NCBI GenBank assembly: GCA_014529385.2
Contig: CM043967.1
Coordinates: forward strand, 126,827,182-126,891,181
DNA from: Adiantum capillus-veneris
Lineage: Eukaryota > Streptophyta > Polypodiopsida > Polypodiales > Pteridaceae
Length of the DNA stretch: 64,000 nucleotides
Reading direction: 5' to 3'
Of this stretch, positions 33,963 through 46,024 are shown one piece after another (within the stretch, counting starts at the first letter, position 1; each line of letters begins with the position of its first letter). The notes beneath the pieces were generated by a model, which was not told the origin of the DNA, searched no databases, and saw nothing but the letters and a program-made list of their open reading frames with translations. Both the position numbers and the translations under genes were made by a program.

Positions 33963-35356
33963 ATGATTGGCCGCTACCTTAGCACTCTCACTACACAAGA
34001 AGGATGGAGTGACCAAGAGTATAAGAGGGTCAGGAAAAAGGCCAACTACTATTTTCTAAAGGATGGGAATCTATGGAAACAGCCTAAGCGTGCAGGAGGA
34101 GTGCCACAACGGGTTGTGTACGACAAGGAAAATCAACATCAAGTGATAAAAGAGTTTCATGAAAGCTTATGGGCTGGACACAGAGGAGTCTGGGAAACAT
34201 TTGTTAAGATCAAGGTACCGATACTGATGGAAAGGTATGTATAAATATGTGGCTCAATTTGTGGAAACATGCTTAATATGCCAACAATGTTCTAAAGTGT
34301 GACATCGAGATGGATTGCATCCCGCCTATCCACTAGATATGCACTACAAGTGGTGGTGGACCTGATAACAATGCCAGCAGGTGTGTGGAAAATGAGGTAC
34401 ATTCTTCTTGCCAGAGAAGATCTTACTAACCAGGTTGAAGGAAGAGCTTTGCGTACCAAAGCTAAAAGTTCAGTATGCAAATTCTTGCTTGACGATGCTA
34501 TTTCCAAGTATGGATGTGTTGGCAAAATTACTGTTGACAGAGGAGAGCTAGATGCAGATAAAGATCGAGAGTTTTTTGCTGGTATGGGCATTAAACTGGC
34601 TCTCACTATAGCATACAATCCAGAAGGTAATGGAAAAAGTCAAAGAGGACATTAGCCTATTGTTAAAGCTTTTGCAAAGGCGTGTCAAGGGCATATTGGT
34701 GATTGGCCTAAACTCTTACCATTTTCTTTGTGGGCTGATCGCACTACACACAGTTTTGTTTAGGTTTTATGCCCTTTGAGCTGATGTACGAGCAAAAACG
34801 CATTATGCCTACAAAGGAAGCTGTAATCACTTGGACTATAATGCCATGGAAAGAGGATATGTCTTTAGAAGATTTACTTGCTCTACGTATTCACTAACTT
34901 GAGAGGCATCAAGAAGATATCAAATAGGATAAAGAAAAGCTTAAGGAGGCAAGGTTGAAGAATAAAGCAACATTTGATGGAAAGCACAGACTATGACCTA
35001 ATGCTATCAAAGACGGTGACTGGGTACTTTTTTATGACAGTAGATTGAAGAATCAATATATTGCTATGCGGAAAATGGTTAAACAATGGTTTGGAATGGT
35101 GCTTCATGTTTTTTATAATGCAACATATTTATTATGAGAACTTGATGGCACCATGCTCAAGGTGCCTATTGCAAGAAAATGGATCAAGTTGTTCAAGAAG
35201 CGAGAAGGAGAGATGGTTCTTGAAGATCTCAATTTGGATCAATCTCCAGAAGATAATGTTATGTATGCATCAGACGATGTGACTGATGATTCTTTTGATG
35301 ACGCTGGCTTTGCAGGTTCGGATGGGGTGGATGTCGTGCACCTTTGCTTCCATTGA
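33963..35356 (+). pseudogene. Integrase, one catalytic Glu apparently replaced
   Basis: 33,963-34,244 carries the zinc-binding part (FHESLWAGHRGVWET; the partner Cys pair is at about 34,270 as CLICQQC in a shifted frame). 34,299-34,655 carries the core: VVVDLITMPAG with the first Asp, VDRGELDADKDREFFAGMGI with the second, then NPEGNGKSQRGH, where the third catalytic residue (Glu by position, from memory of this group) is Gln. 35,061-35,356 is the C-terminal end with several shifts, running into the 3' LTR. Integrase would join element DNA to the genome; this copy cannot. Confidence 0.75.
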
Positions 35357-36403
35357 GAGAAAGTGATTAGAGGGATGTAGATAAGCTTCATTGTATGTAT
35401 TTAGTGATCAATGGTGAGGGCTTGATAATAAGTGAATTTTAAGCTAAAAGTATGCGAGATGCGGCTCTAAAGGGCCAGAAGTTGTCTTGTTAATGCTAAA
35501 ACAGAGTATTCTTGAAATGGTCATATCTAGGATTTTATTTATTAGAATTACATCACTTGAACTGCTCTACATGCATGTCTTTACGGCTCATCAATCGACG
35601 CTACGGATAGGAAGTTATGTCAGTTTGAAGTTTGAGTCCATAGCAGATCTGTACTAGATTGGGCAGTTGCTGATGAAAGGTCAAATTGATATGAACGCAA
35701 GGGACTGAAGTGCTCATTTTGAGGAGTGATCCGAGTTTTGGTTGCCAAGATATTGCCAGTTTAAGTTTTATCGGGGGCCAGTTCTATACCAAATTGGTCA
35801 CCTCAATTAATGTGTTGTTTGAAGGATTGAAGCCCCACCAAGCTTTATATGTGTTTTATGTGGTATGAGAAGGCCATAGGAATTTACAGTTTGTCAATTG
35901 GAGGTCAAAAGGGTGGAATATTGCAGTTTAAAGTCGGTAGCAGTTGCCATTCGGTTAAGGCCATATCAATTTTCCCAAATTTTTCCACCTTAGTTGGAGG
36001 GCTTGGCACTATCGTAGAGCAGTGGGATTGGCATGGCTTCAAATGGGATAATTGTGCTTGCTTTGAGATCCTATGTTCGGGTCACTGGAGTCCTAAGCAA
36101 AGGATTGTGGCAGTAGAAGCAGGGCAACAAAAGAAGTATTTTTTTAGTCAATTAGGGAGTTTTGTGAGGGCTTAAGGCTAGGGTTGCCATGTTGCTACCA
36201 CGTGGCACGCTTTAACCCACATAAGAGGAGCTTAACATGGGCGGCGTGGTATATATATGCTAAGAGGCACTTCCATAACCAACACCAAGGGGGCGTAGAG
36301 CCTTGAGAGTCATGGCTATGGGGGGTTGCACCCGTGGTGATGCTGTCCGGTGGACTGATCATTGCACTTGGAGATGACAATGCGCGCGGAGTTTGTTAAC
36401 ACC

Positions 36404-36663
36404 ACCAGGGGCTTGGGGAGGTCACCTAATGAAAATGTAACCTATCACGTGAGTTCAACAGAAGGGTATTTAAAGTTCTTGAAACTTACAAAAATATATA
36501 TACAGAAGGGCATTATTTGTTTCAAATTTGAAAAAAAATTATAGATTTTAAAAGAAAAGGGTACATTATATTCTTAAAAAAATTCACAGATAAGGGGTTT
36601 TACAAACATGTCTTGAACGCACGTGATATGGTAGTTTTACACATAGTGAACCCCTTGAGGGGC
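36404..36663. mobile_element. MITE copy 1 inside the 3' LTR
   Basis: The 5' LTR has no counterpart of this ~260-bp AT-rich segment. Its flanks are TTAACACC (36,396-36,403) and TTAACGCC (36,664-36,671), and the empty site in the 5' LTR has one TTAACACC, suggesting an 8-bp duplication. Ends are inversely related (CTTGGGGAGGTCAC against the complement of GTGAACCCCTTGAG). The interior matches the intact MITE at 16,617-16,862 in inverted orientation (ATGTAA, GTGAGTTCAA, GAACGCA). The extra G-rich bases outside the shared ends leave the exact border open. Confidence 0.7.
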
Positions 36664-36826
36664 TTAACGCCAGATGTTTGGCCACTACCGATAGGACGAA
36701 GCAAATGATGATGTGGCAGCAATGATCAAGCGAGTACTCTCTCACGCCACCTCTCTTGAAGGGAAAAGAGGAGCCCCACTAGAGATATCGCTAGTGTAGG
36801 GGCCCTCCACGTAGTGCACAAAGCAG

Positions 36827-37086
<260 letters not shown>

Positions 37087-37203
37087 TTCACCCCCCTAAT
37101 AAGGGGCAGTTCCACATGCAATGAAAGGACAAGTCTCCGGTGCCCTATGAAGGGATCGTTCGACATGCAATAACTGGGACTTATTAAAAAACAAGCAGAT
37201 GGG

Positions 37204-37213
37204 CTATAAAACT
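37204..37213 (+). promoter_or_regulatory. TATA box of the 3' LTR
   Basis: CTATAAAACT in the context GATGGGCTATAAAACTA. The same place in the 5' LTR reads GGGCTAATATAAAAC. Confidence 0.5.
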
Positions 37214-37819
37214 ATTTTTTTAGCCATTTTTGGTTGGTCGTTGAAGATTATTGAGCGGAGAGTTTTTTTTCCTTGAGAGAGCAAGATCAGAGAGTTTTTT
37301 GAAGAGAAGAAGATCAATAGGAGGAAGTCTTTGAGAGGCTGAGACGGTGGAATTTGGACTGCTCATCGAGATCACATCGACCCCATCGGCTTACACTTCT
37401 TCTACGTATCTCCTTCATCTAATCTCTCTATTTATCTGTAATGAACCGGATTAACCTGTTGTAAGGGAGTTTGAACTCCGTATTCTACAGCTTAATTACA
37501 ACATGGTGTTGATAACGGTGCCGCATGGTCAACGTGCATCTTTTCTTGTCCATGTTAGCAAATCCATTTGTTTTCATACATAATCTTATTTCAAATCAAA
37601 TATCGGTCTAATGTATAGTGTGGTGCTTCTTCCTCTCCCCTCTTTTCTCACAGCTAATAGCCTGGTGCTGACCCGGCTTGCCTTTGAGCCCTTAACCCGC
37701 CCGACACTGTAGCACTCCCACAGAGTGCAGAATCCTCTGTTCCCATTCTATCGTTGCTTTGACACCTTATTTCGTGGCTTTCTCTATCAAAATTTGGAGA
37801 CGAACCTCATCCTCTGCTG

Positions 37820-40798
37820 TCAGCTCCTGCCATTCCTCTTGAATTTGTGATGATATCTCCACCAATATATGGTTTCCTTGAATTTCTTTGGAATTTCCAT
37901 AGGCTCTTGTTGGGCATTGACTCCTGAGTCACTTGGACCCGCATCTGTATCTTGACCTCTGGTCCTCTCCACTTCTTGTCTTAATTTGGCCAATTGTTGT
38001 TGTATCAGCTTGTCTCTTTTGGTGGCTTTCTCTGCATTGTTAGCTAGAAGTATTTCAAATTGATGGTTCAACTGGTTATTCTCTTCTTGGAGCTCTTGCT
38101 GCTCTTTCTTAAGTCTTTACTCAACTACCAAGGAGCCTTCCGCTATGTGAGGTCTGTCTTTTTTCTAATTTCTTTCTGAAGTGCAGTGATTTGAGCTTCC
38201 AAGGCTTGTGTGGCCTGGCTCTTCGTTCTTGCACTTGCTTTTGCAGCCCTTGGGGACCCACTTAGCCTTTGTATGGTTAACTCTTGGAGCTCTGGTTTGT
38301 CCTTGATCTCTATTATCTCATCGCGAGCTAACACCAACTCATCTTCTGTCTCCTCTTTTTCCTCAAAAGAGTTTCAAATTGATGGTTCAGCTGGTTATTC
38401 TCTTCTTGGAGCTCTTGTTGCTCTTTCTTAAGTCTTTACTCAACTGCTAAGGAGCCTTCCGCTATGTGCACTCTTTGTCTTTTTTCTAATTTATTTCTGA
38501 AGTGCCATGATTTGAGCTTCCAAGGCCTGTGTGGCCTGGTTCTTGGCTCCTAACTTGCTCTTGCAATCCTTGGGGACCCTCTTAGCCTTTGTATGGTTAA
38601 CTCCTGGAGCTCTAGTTTGTCCTTGATCTCTATTATCTCATCCCGAGTTGACTCCAGCTCATCTTCTGTCTTCTATTTTTCCTCTTGAAGATTGGCAATC
38701 TCTTTAGATAGCTCAAATATCTGGAGGGTGAGGGTATCCCTTTCTGCTTTCACTTACTTTAGGATCATGCTTTGTGCTTCTTGCTCTCTCTCTCTCCTTT
38801 TTCCTCTTTGAATAGCTTTTTGCAGTTCTATGGTGAGGTTGTCATGCTCTCCTATCAGATTTTCCTCTCTCCTCTTGAGCATGTTGTTTTCTTCAACCAC
38901 AATGATAGATCTGGTTTTGATTCTATCCAAAATTTGGTGGGCATCTTTTACATCCTCTTCATTTGCTGCTACCACACTCTTTGTTGCTGGTCTAGGTAGT
39001 GGTTCAGCCATGGGAACTTGGTGGCCCATACTTAGCAGCACTCCCACTAGAGGACGTCTCCACGGGTTCTCTAGAGGCCTCCATCTTGGCTCTGGTGGGA
39101 TTTTCACCAATACCAATACTCCATGTGGTGCTAATTTCAATTTTGGCACTCTTCTTTGATTATCATGGTGTTGTGGCTTCTCTTCAGCTTTTTCTTCTTT
39201 CTTTTCAGTCCATGGCAAGATTGAGGTGCCATATATAGTCTCAGAAGCATCCCTAGATGTATATCCATAGCTTTGAGGAGATCATCATAGGTGCATCTTT
39301 TGGTCTTTTCTTTCTCTTCCAGCATTGGCTCAACCGCTGATTTCTTCTTTGGAAAATCCTTTTACTGGGATATTGGGGGTTTTGGGCTTGGAGGTTGTTG
39401 TGTGTATGCCAAAGGAGATGTTGGTGGTGCTGTACTATCTCCCTCATCTTTGGAATCTTTTTCCTCTTCTCCATGTGCTTCAAGCTACTCTTGTAGCTTC
39501 CTCTTAATATCTTGCACTTTCTTAATAGTGAAAGGCTCTAGATTTTGTTGTTCTATCACCCTCTTGGACTCTTCATATGCCCTACTGTAGTGATCAAACT
39601 TATCCTCTAAGGGTCAAGAGGAGATGCTGCCCATTTTCTTTGGGTCTGGTACCCAATACTCCTCAAACTCTCCCTTTAATTCATGTTCAACCTTGAATTG
39701 CTTGATCAATCTCTTGATGCAAGCTTCCTTTTGGCCGGTGGTCTCTTTTGGATTCTCCTCCCTGGTCATTACTAACTTTCCCTTCTTCTTTGGAGGCTCT
39801 TCAGACTTTTCTTTTGGCACTATCTCTAGCTTTCTTCGGAGCCTTGTTGAGACAAGTGGTGCCACTGGTGGTTCATTTTTTGCATCCTCTTTTAGCCATA
39901 GCCATTCATTCTTAGTTGGTGGGTGTGGCCACTATCCTCTTGCTCCAACAGCTTCATATGTAATTTTGGTTAAGATTTTTGCTCCACCAATGTATTTGGG
40001 ATTATCAGTTCCCAAGCCCACTACCTACTCATGTATATATTGGGCATAATTCTCATCTTTTGGCACAGTGCTTCTCAGTGCCCAAGTGAAGGTGGTGGCA
40101 ATAGCATGAGGTAGTGTAGTGTACTTTTGTGGCAATAGCATGAGGTAGTACGTGTAGTGTACTTTTGTGGCCACTTGTTGCAGACATGGAAAAAATGGTT
40201 GTATAACTTTCAAATTTTGATCGCTCTTGGGTTCAACATGTCTTCAAAAATTGGATTGGTCTTCTTTTGATAGTACACCACCACTACGTCAGACTCTCCT
40301 TTTTCTCTAACTGAGCTGCCATCATTGTGTAATCCCAAGGCATCTGCAATAATCTGAGGTGTAATGGTAACTTCTTTACTTTCTCTCTAAGTGTTGTGAG
40401 GATTACTTTTCCATCTTTCTTAAGTGTGGTAGTAAGCTCATAGATCCTCTAAAAATCAACTCTTGTCGTCATAGATGTAAAGAATCCATGTAGATATACA
40501 CTTTCCAAGTTATTGATGATTCCTTCTTTGCTTTCTATTCAATGATTTCCCTTGGAATCATCGACACATTCATAGTATTGCCTTTTGGATCCCAGAATGG
40601 CCCTTGGTATAGCTTTATTCCCTCTGTTTCTAGAGTTGTTTTGTCCATCCATGCTTTGGTCAACTTCAATGTTTCATTGGAAATTTTGAATGGCTCCGCC
40701 GCTGAAATGATGTCTTTTAAGGCAAGCCTTTTCTTGTTTATTGGTGATTTACCGGCTTCCATTGATCCTACATGCATTCCAAGTCCAAAAGTTAGCAT
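37820..40798 (-). pseudogene. Decayed coiled-coil protein ORF of a minus-strand element
   Basis: Successive minus-strand frames, right to left. 40,798-40,535 (87 codons: MLTFGLGMHVGSMEAG, LYQGPFWDPKGNTMNV) looks like a folded N-terminus. Then come 40,213-40,025; 39,865-39,614 (basic, EYWVPDPKKMGSI); 39,483-39,137 (Lys-rich); 39,218-38,754 (EENNMLKRREENLIGEHDNL, coiled-coil); 38,337-38,143; and 38,071-37,820 (LIQQQLAKLRQEVERT, coiled-coil). Together they suggest one former ORF of ~900 codons, N-terminal globular and C-terminal coiled-coil, now broken by many stops. I do not recognise the family. The palindrome array at 40.9-42.1 kb lies directly upstream and an LTR-like block lies beyond it, so it is probably a retroelement-encoded product. 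Confidence 0.5.
38052..38690 (-). repeat. 320-bp tandem duplication inside the coiled-coil ORF
   Basis: TTTCAAATTGATGGTTCA occurs at 38,052 and 38,372, and the two ~320-bp units match with few differences (for example CTTGGAGCTCTTG, CTTCCGCTATGTG, TAGCCTTTGTATGGTTAACT). The unit is part of the coiled-coil coding region. Confidence 0.9.
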
Positions 40799-40931
40799 CT
40801 TTTACTAAATTTGGCAATTGATCAGCTTTTAGCTATCCAAATGATTTCAAAATTGAATCACAAGCTAATTAGGGCCTAAGGATGTTATGCAAGTTGACAA
40901 AAATGCATTTGGATGATCATTTTATGTTGTG

Positions 40932-42055
40932 AGACACCATACACGTATGTTGTCTATGTGCTCTGAATGAGATGAGATTTGGCATATACATAGCTCATGG
41001 CATGTACATCACATATATGCTTGGAATGAGATTTGAACATGTAATGAGCAAGATTTTGTCTTAGAAACTCTTTTCATACGGTTCAAATGGCTTGAAGCTT
41101 GTGGCATGGACTCATGAGCATATGGTAAGAGCATTGGATAGGTCAGAAACATCTCAGATTGCCAATTTGACACTTTGAGACATCCTATGCGTATGATGTC
41201 TTTTGTGCCTAAATGACTTGAAACTCATACGATAGGATGTTCATAGCATGTGTATGGTGTCTATAGCATCAAGATTGAATTTGAGCTTGAAAATGGGTAT
41301 TAAAAGCCAAGAATGGGATTTACTCGCTTAGATTTCCAATATGGATGAAAATAGGTCAAATGATATCCAAATCTGATGAAAATTTGCTAGCAAGCTGATA
41401 AAGATGTGATAAAAGTGTTGAGCTTGTCAAAATTACTGCAGCATGTCAAATTTGGGGGTCTAGACATCATACGTGTATGATGTCTATATTGGTTGTTTTG
41501 ACTGAGACCTGATGTATAGCTTCTCATGATGTGGGCATCACTCTAATGTGTTTAGACTGATGCACTCTGATGTGTTCATATTTGAATTTGGACAAGTGCT
41601 CATGTGCCCATTGTGGCACTTGAGTTTGAAAAATGAGATATAGAATGACCCAAACATGCCCAATCATGCCCAAACTTGGTGTAGAGGCTATATGTGACAT
41701 GATATTGAATTTTGGATAACAAAATCCTAACACAGTGACTATGTAGCATGTTTAGGCATCATACGTGTATGATGTCTATTCTTGAAAAACTAAATTGTGA
41801 GAATAGGGGTAGGGGTATATGCATGTACATACCCCAAGTTTCCCTGATTTTGGAGCGTTCTTCCTATGGATAAGATCATATTTTTTTGGAGGACTCCAAC
41901 TTAGTGGTTTTTTACCAAATGTTGGCTTTATGTGGTCCAATTTGCATGATACTTGGTATGTGAGCTGTAATGAGCATTATGAAGAGGCTTGTGTGGAAAA
42001 TTTACCCTTCGCATGTGTAAAATGGCTCACCAAACATCATACACGTATGATGTCT
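40932..42055. repeat. Array of five ~280-bp units, each with a 24-bp palindrome
   Basis: Dyads with core CATCATACGTGTATGATG (or the ACACGT form) lie at 40,932-40,955, 41,178-41,201, 41,462-41,485, 41,754-41,777 and 42,032-42,055; start-to-start spacings are 246, 284, 292 and 278 bp. All share the AGACA...TGTCT arms with minor changes. The intervening sequence is diverged, with recurring scraps (GAATTTGAGCTTGAAAATGGG / CACTTGAGTTTGAAAAATGAG). A partial site (TGTGTATGGTGTCTAT) is near 41,247. The array lies between the coiled-coil ORF start and an LTR-like block, as in the 23.6-24.5 kb array, but with an unrelated palindrome. Confidence 0.85.
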
Positions 42056-42419
42056 GGGATGCAAAATTTAGGTTTCAATGCATTCGAAAGATTTGTGCCA
42101 GTGCCCTAAGCCCTTTTAGCTCTAGTTCAACTTTAAAATTCATTGGTCTAGCTTAGAAACTCCCTATTTGGTACTTTGGACTTTGAAGTCGACTTTTGCT
42201 CTTGGAGATGAATTTCCGCGATGATTTCACTTGAGCTTGATCATCTAAGTTTGTAGATTATCTGGGGCACCTTTCCATGCCGTTGGTGTAGCCTTCTGCC
42301 TTGCGAATGTCCTTTTGGGTGATTTCTCGCTCTGAAAGCGTCATTTAGTTGGATGATGGTTTGGCAATGATGTTTCTTGGTGTTAGACCACATGTCTTGA
42401 TTTTCAAAGGTATGTCAAT

Positions 42420-43335
42420 GCCGCTCATGAAGTTTGGTGGCAAACAGACGCTCCATCTGGCCGTGAGAGCCAAATGACGCTTTGTGTGTTTGAAGCCGAG
42501 ATTGATGTTTTGATCCACTTTTGGTAGATAGATTCTAGAGGAAGTTACATGGGCTTGTAGACAACCTCGAGGGGGCACCTACCATGAAGTTCCATTCCAT
42601 TTTGGTGACTTGTCTCAGATCTCCTTTTGCAGGGCCCGAGAATGTTAGGGTTTTTACTTCTGACCTAAACTAGTATAGGAGGTCCTAGATATTCTCAGTT
42701 AGCCTAGGTTCAATGCCCTATCAAGTCTTGTAGCTATCGGGTCAGTGGTGGTCATTGAGTTACGATCCCGTTTCACTCTCTACCCGTCAATGCCAACATT
42801 GACGCTTTTGTCAGTTTTTCGCGTTGAAGCTAGCATTGAGCATGAAGAGCACATTGTAATGAGCCTACCCCTCATATCAGGCACTGATCGGTGTGTTGTG
42901 GGTGTCCTACAAAGTCATAGAAGATCCCCGTGCTCTAGGTTTCTCAAGCTCTTTCTAAGTGTGAATAGTGAAAATGAGCTGGTAAGTGGGGTCAAAATAT
43001 TTTATATTAGGGGTCGTAAAACCACTTGCCACAAAATTCAATATGTGCTTCTATCTCTTTGTGAAATGCACTTTAAGCTAAAAAATTACTCAATTTGGAC
43101 TCCGTTTACCCAACTTTGAGAAAATTGGTCATTTTTCCAAAAACTGGCCAAATTGGACTCTCTGCAACTTTCTCATAATTGAACGCCAACTTCACCATAC
43201 ATTTTTCTTGACTTGATAATCACCCTTGTTTTTTTTTTTTTTTTGTCATTACGACACCATCTCACCTGACTTTTCTATTTTTCTTTGTTTTTTCCTTTGA
43301 AAATTTGGAAAAATAAAAGAAAAATAGAAAAGTCA
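42420..43335 (-). repeat. LTR-like block, copy of 7,785-8,660
   Basis: Same orientation and roughly 65% similar by eye to 7,785-8,660. If minus-strand, it would be the R-U5 part of the 5' LTR of the element whose leader and ORF lie to the left. A T(n) run is at about 43,230. No primer site was recognised at its left edge. The right edge coincides with the truncated end of the copia remnant. Frames inside are not genes. Confidence 0.55.
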
Positions 43336-43336
43336 T

Positions 43337-43605
43337 CTTCACATCCATTTGGACAAGTTCTATGTCCTAAGTGGCTACTAGTCCGAGCATAAGATGCAAT
43401 GTAGTCATCTTTTCTACTAGAGGGAAACTCTTGTATGAGTCCATGCCTTTCTTTGGTTGAATCCTTTAGCAACCAATTTAACCTTATACTTAGGCTCAAG
43501 ATCGTCTCCCACCGTGTACTTTTTCTTATATACACATTTGCAAGGCAAGGCTTGTTTGCCCTCTAGCAACTCTAATGGTTCCCAAGTTTCATTTTCCATA
43601 ATCAA
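43337..43605 (-). pseudogene. Copia reverse transcriptase, N-terminal piece
   Basis: 43,605-43,417 reads NETWEPLELLEGKQALPC, VYKKKYTVGD and YKVKLVAKGFNQ, the classic copia RT opening. A shifted frame continues to about 43,340 with a degenerate equivalent of the next RT motif (LVQMDVKMTFL). The catalytic YVDD region is missing. Confidence 0.8.
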
Positions 43606-44031
43606 GTATACTCAAACTGCATTTCCTTCTACCACTTCATGCTATCTTCCATTTCAATAGCTTCTTGGTAGCAAGTAGGCTCTCCAGAGTCAGTGACCAA
43701 GTGTCTAAACCTGACTGAAAGCATTCATGGGCACAAGAGAAATGTGTAGATCTCTTTACTTCATAACTGTTGGACTTTGCTCTTTTAGGAGCATCACTAG
43801 CTCTTTCGGTAGGTACATCACTAGTAGATTGAGTTGTTTATGTAGCTACACATGAGGCTACATCCTCAAATCTCACTTTTCAATACTCAGCCTCTTCCAT
43901 GGGTTATTTGTGAATCTTTGATTCATTAAAGATCACTTGTGAGCTATGAATAAGTCTTCAAGATTGCAAGTGCCAGAGACAAATAATCCATGTCTCCATC
44001 TACACCTTATTCAATGAAGATGCATTTGTGT

Positions 44032-44170
44032 AAGCTCTTTAGGCACATGTGAGAATTCTTCACACCCAAATACATGTAGCTATCATTTTTGTGATTTGGG
44101 ATATAGGTTCTTTCTAAGCTCTTTAGGCACATGTGAGAATGCTTCACTTCCAAATACATGTAATAAGTCA
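44032..44170. repeat. 84-bp tandem duplication in the copia remnant
   Basis: AAGCTCTTTAGGCACATGTG begins at 44,032 and again at 44,116, each followed by AGAAT.CTTCAC and CCAAATACATGTA. Confidence 0.8.
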
Positions 44171-44201
44171 AATTTAGGCTTCTTGACTATCCACTATCCT
44201 A

Positions 44202-44501
44202 TCAAATCCTGTAGTTCAATAGTGTACTAGGCGACCTATTCATTATATGCACCACTATCATAATAGCCTCTCTTGAAGATGCTTGAGCTAAATTCACCAA
44301 AGATATCTTGGAAGTGACCATGTCTGAATAAGTCCTCTTCATTTGCTTAGAAACTCCATTCTGAGCAGGTGTGTATGGTGTAGTAAACTGCCTCCTAATT
44401 ATTTGTTTGCTATAGAAGTCCTTAAACGTAGTGGAGATGTACTCTCCCCCATTGTCAGTGCACAAAGCCTTCCACATCTTGTTTGATTGATCTTCTACCA
44501 T
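44202..44501 (-). pseudogene. Copia integrase core
   Basis: The open piece reads ALCTDNGGEYISTTFKDFYS, then RRQFTTPYTPAQNGVSKQMK. The second catalytic Asp (TDNGGEY) is present. The conserved Glu normally in NGVAERMNR is Lys here (NGVSKQMKR), so activity is lost. The first Asp and HHCC finger upstream are not in an open frame. Confidence 0.75.
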
Positions 44502-44969
44502 AGCTAGGAACTTCTAGAAGACACTGAAGACTTTGTCTTCGTCTTCAAAAGGTAGACCGACACCTTTCGAATAGAGTTATGTATGAAAGTCAAGAAATAT
44601 AATGCCCTCCCTAGAGACTTCTGAGGCATAGCACCACATAGATCGCTATGAACCAAATCTAGGAGGATTTTCTAGCTTTCTATCCAAAGGTGATGAGCTA
44701 AACTATAATTAGAATAGTTTAACACAAATAAATAGACAAAACGCTTCAATTTCTTAATTCCCTTTTGACTCAAATAACTGACAAGTCGGCTATGCCACAA
44801 TTATGTAGATGGTAGCTTGGCTACATAGAGCTATGTTTCGTAGACTAGACATACAAGGAGTATAATGAGCCAGGATTTTAGCCTTTGAGCATGTTGACCA
44901 AGCTACCTTTTTTGATAATCCAAAAACCATTTCCCAACATTTTAGTGTATCCTACTAAAAAGCTCTTAG

Positions 44970-45185
44970 TTAAATTTGCACATTTCTAGCACCTCGTGGC
45001 ATGAACTCAGTATCTTTGCACATACATAAATTCACATCTCCAATGCCACATATCTCAAGCTCATGAGAATCACCCAGATTAAGTGAACCATGTGTAGAAT
45101 CATAAGTAGAGAACCATTCCCTGTGGGAGTACGTGAAAACTAAAACTTGACTCAATAATCCGATTCTACATATAGCATTTTTCAA
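44970..45185 (-). pseudogene. Copia protease/pre-integrase piece
   Basis: HREWFSTYDSTHGSLNLGDS, then HELEICGIGDVNLCM: the segment after the DSGA active site of copia protease. The active site is not in this frame. Confidence 0.65.
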
Positions 45186-45381
45186 GAGCTACCAATGCCT
45201 CTGGGCTCAAATAATAAGTGAAAACTAGTAAGGCTGATGGTTGTAGCACATCAAGAACAACATCAATAATCCGATTCTACATATAGCATTTTTCAAGAGC
45301 TACCAATGCCTTTGGACTCAAATAATAAGTGAAAACTAGTAAAGCTGATGGTTGTAGCACATCAAGAACAACATCAATTTG
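45160..45381. repeat. 111-bp near-identical tandem duplication
   Basis: CCGATTCTACATATAGCATT begins at 45,160 and 45,271; the two units differ at only about three positions (CTCTGGG/CTTTGGA, AAGGC/AAAGC). It lies at the gag-protease junction of the copia remnant and is clearly younger than the rest of its decay. Confidence 0.92.
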
Positions 45382-45582
45382 TGGAGACTTATTAACATTG
45401 ATCTCCTCTATCTTCACACTACTTTTGGGAGGTGGAGAACTTACGACAATGGCTTTACCACTATCTCTTTGCAACAAACAACAATATTTCTTCATGTGTC
45501 CTTTCTTGTGCCAATGGTAGCATTCAATGTTCTTGGTGTCACATCCACGACTCTTGCTATGTACATTCTTCCGATCTTGCAA
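45277..45582 (-). pseudogene. Copia gag zinc-knuckle region
   Basis: CYHWHKKGHMKKYC has the CCHC spacing with the second Cys replaced by Trp. It is followed by a Lys/Ser-rich tail and, after the duplication, the protease region. Confidence 0.65.
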
Positions 45583-46024
45583 ACGATCGCAATTGCAACT
45601 ACAACCTTTCTACCTCTAATTGTTCCTATGGATACTTCCACTTGCCATATACACCGTCATCATGCCCACTAGTGTCAAGAGAAAATGTCAAATCTATTTT
45701 GTGAGAAAACCATTAGTAGCATCATTGAAAACAAGCTTGCCATTTGGGATGGAGCTACTAGTGGTAGTGTTGAATTATCACTTGATACAGGCAAAGAACA
45801 TAGCAAGAAAATGGATTTAATGTCATCATCAAAATTAAGAACCTTTGATTTCAACTAAGTAAAAACATTGCTAAACTCATTCAAGGGTGAACTGACACTG
45901 CTACCTTTTTTCATGTTGAGATAGAATCATAAGCTTTAAATTCATCAAAACACTTTGTTTGGTGCACTCTTACCATCCCATGCTAAGTACAAATACTCCC
46001 ATAGTTTTTTAGCCTTGTTCTTTT

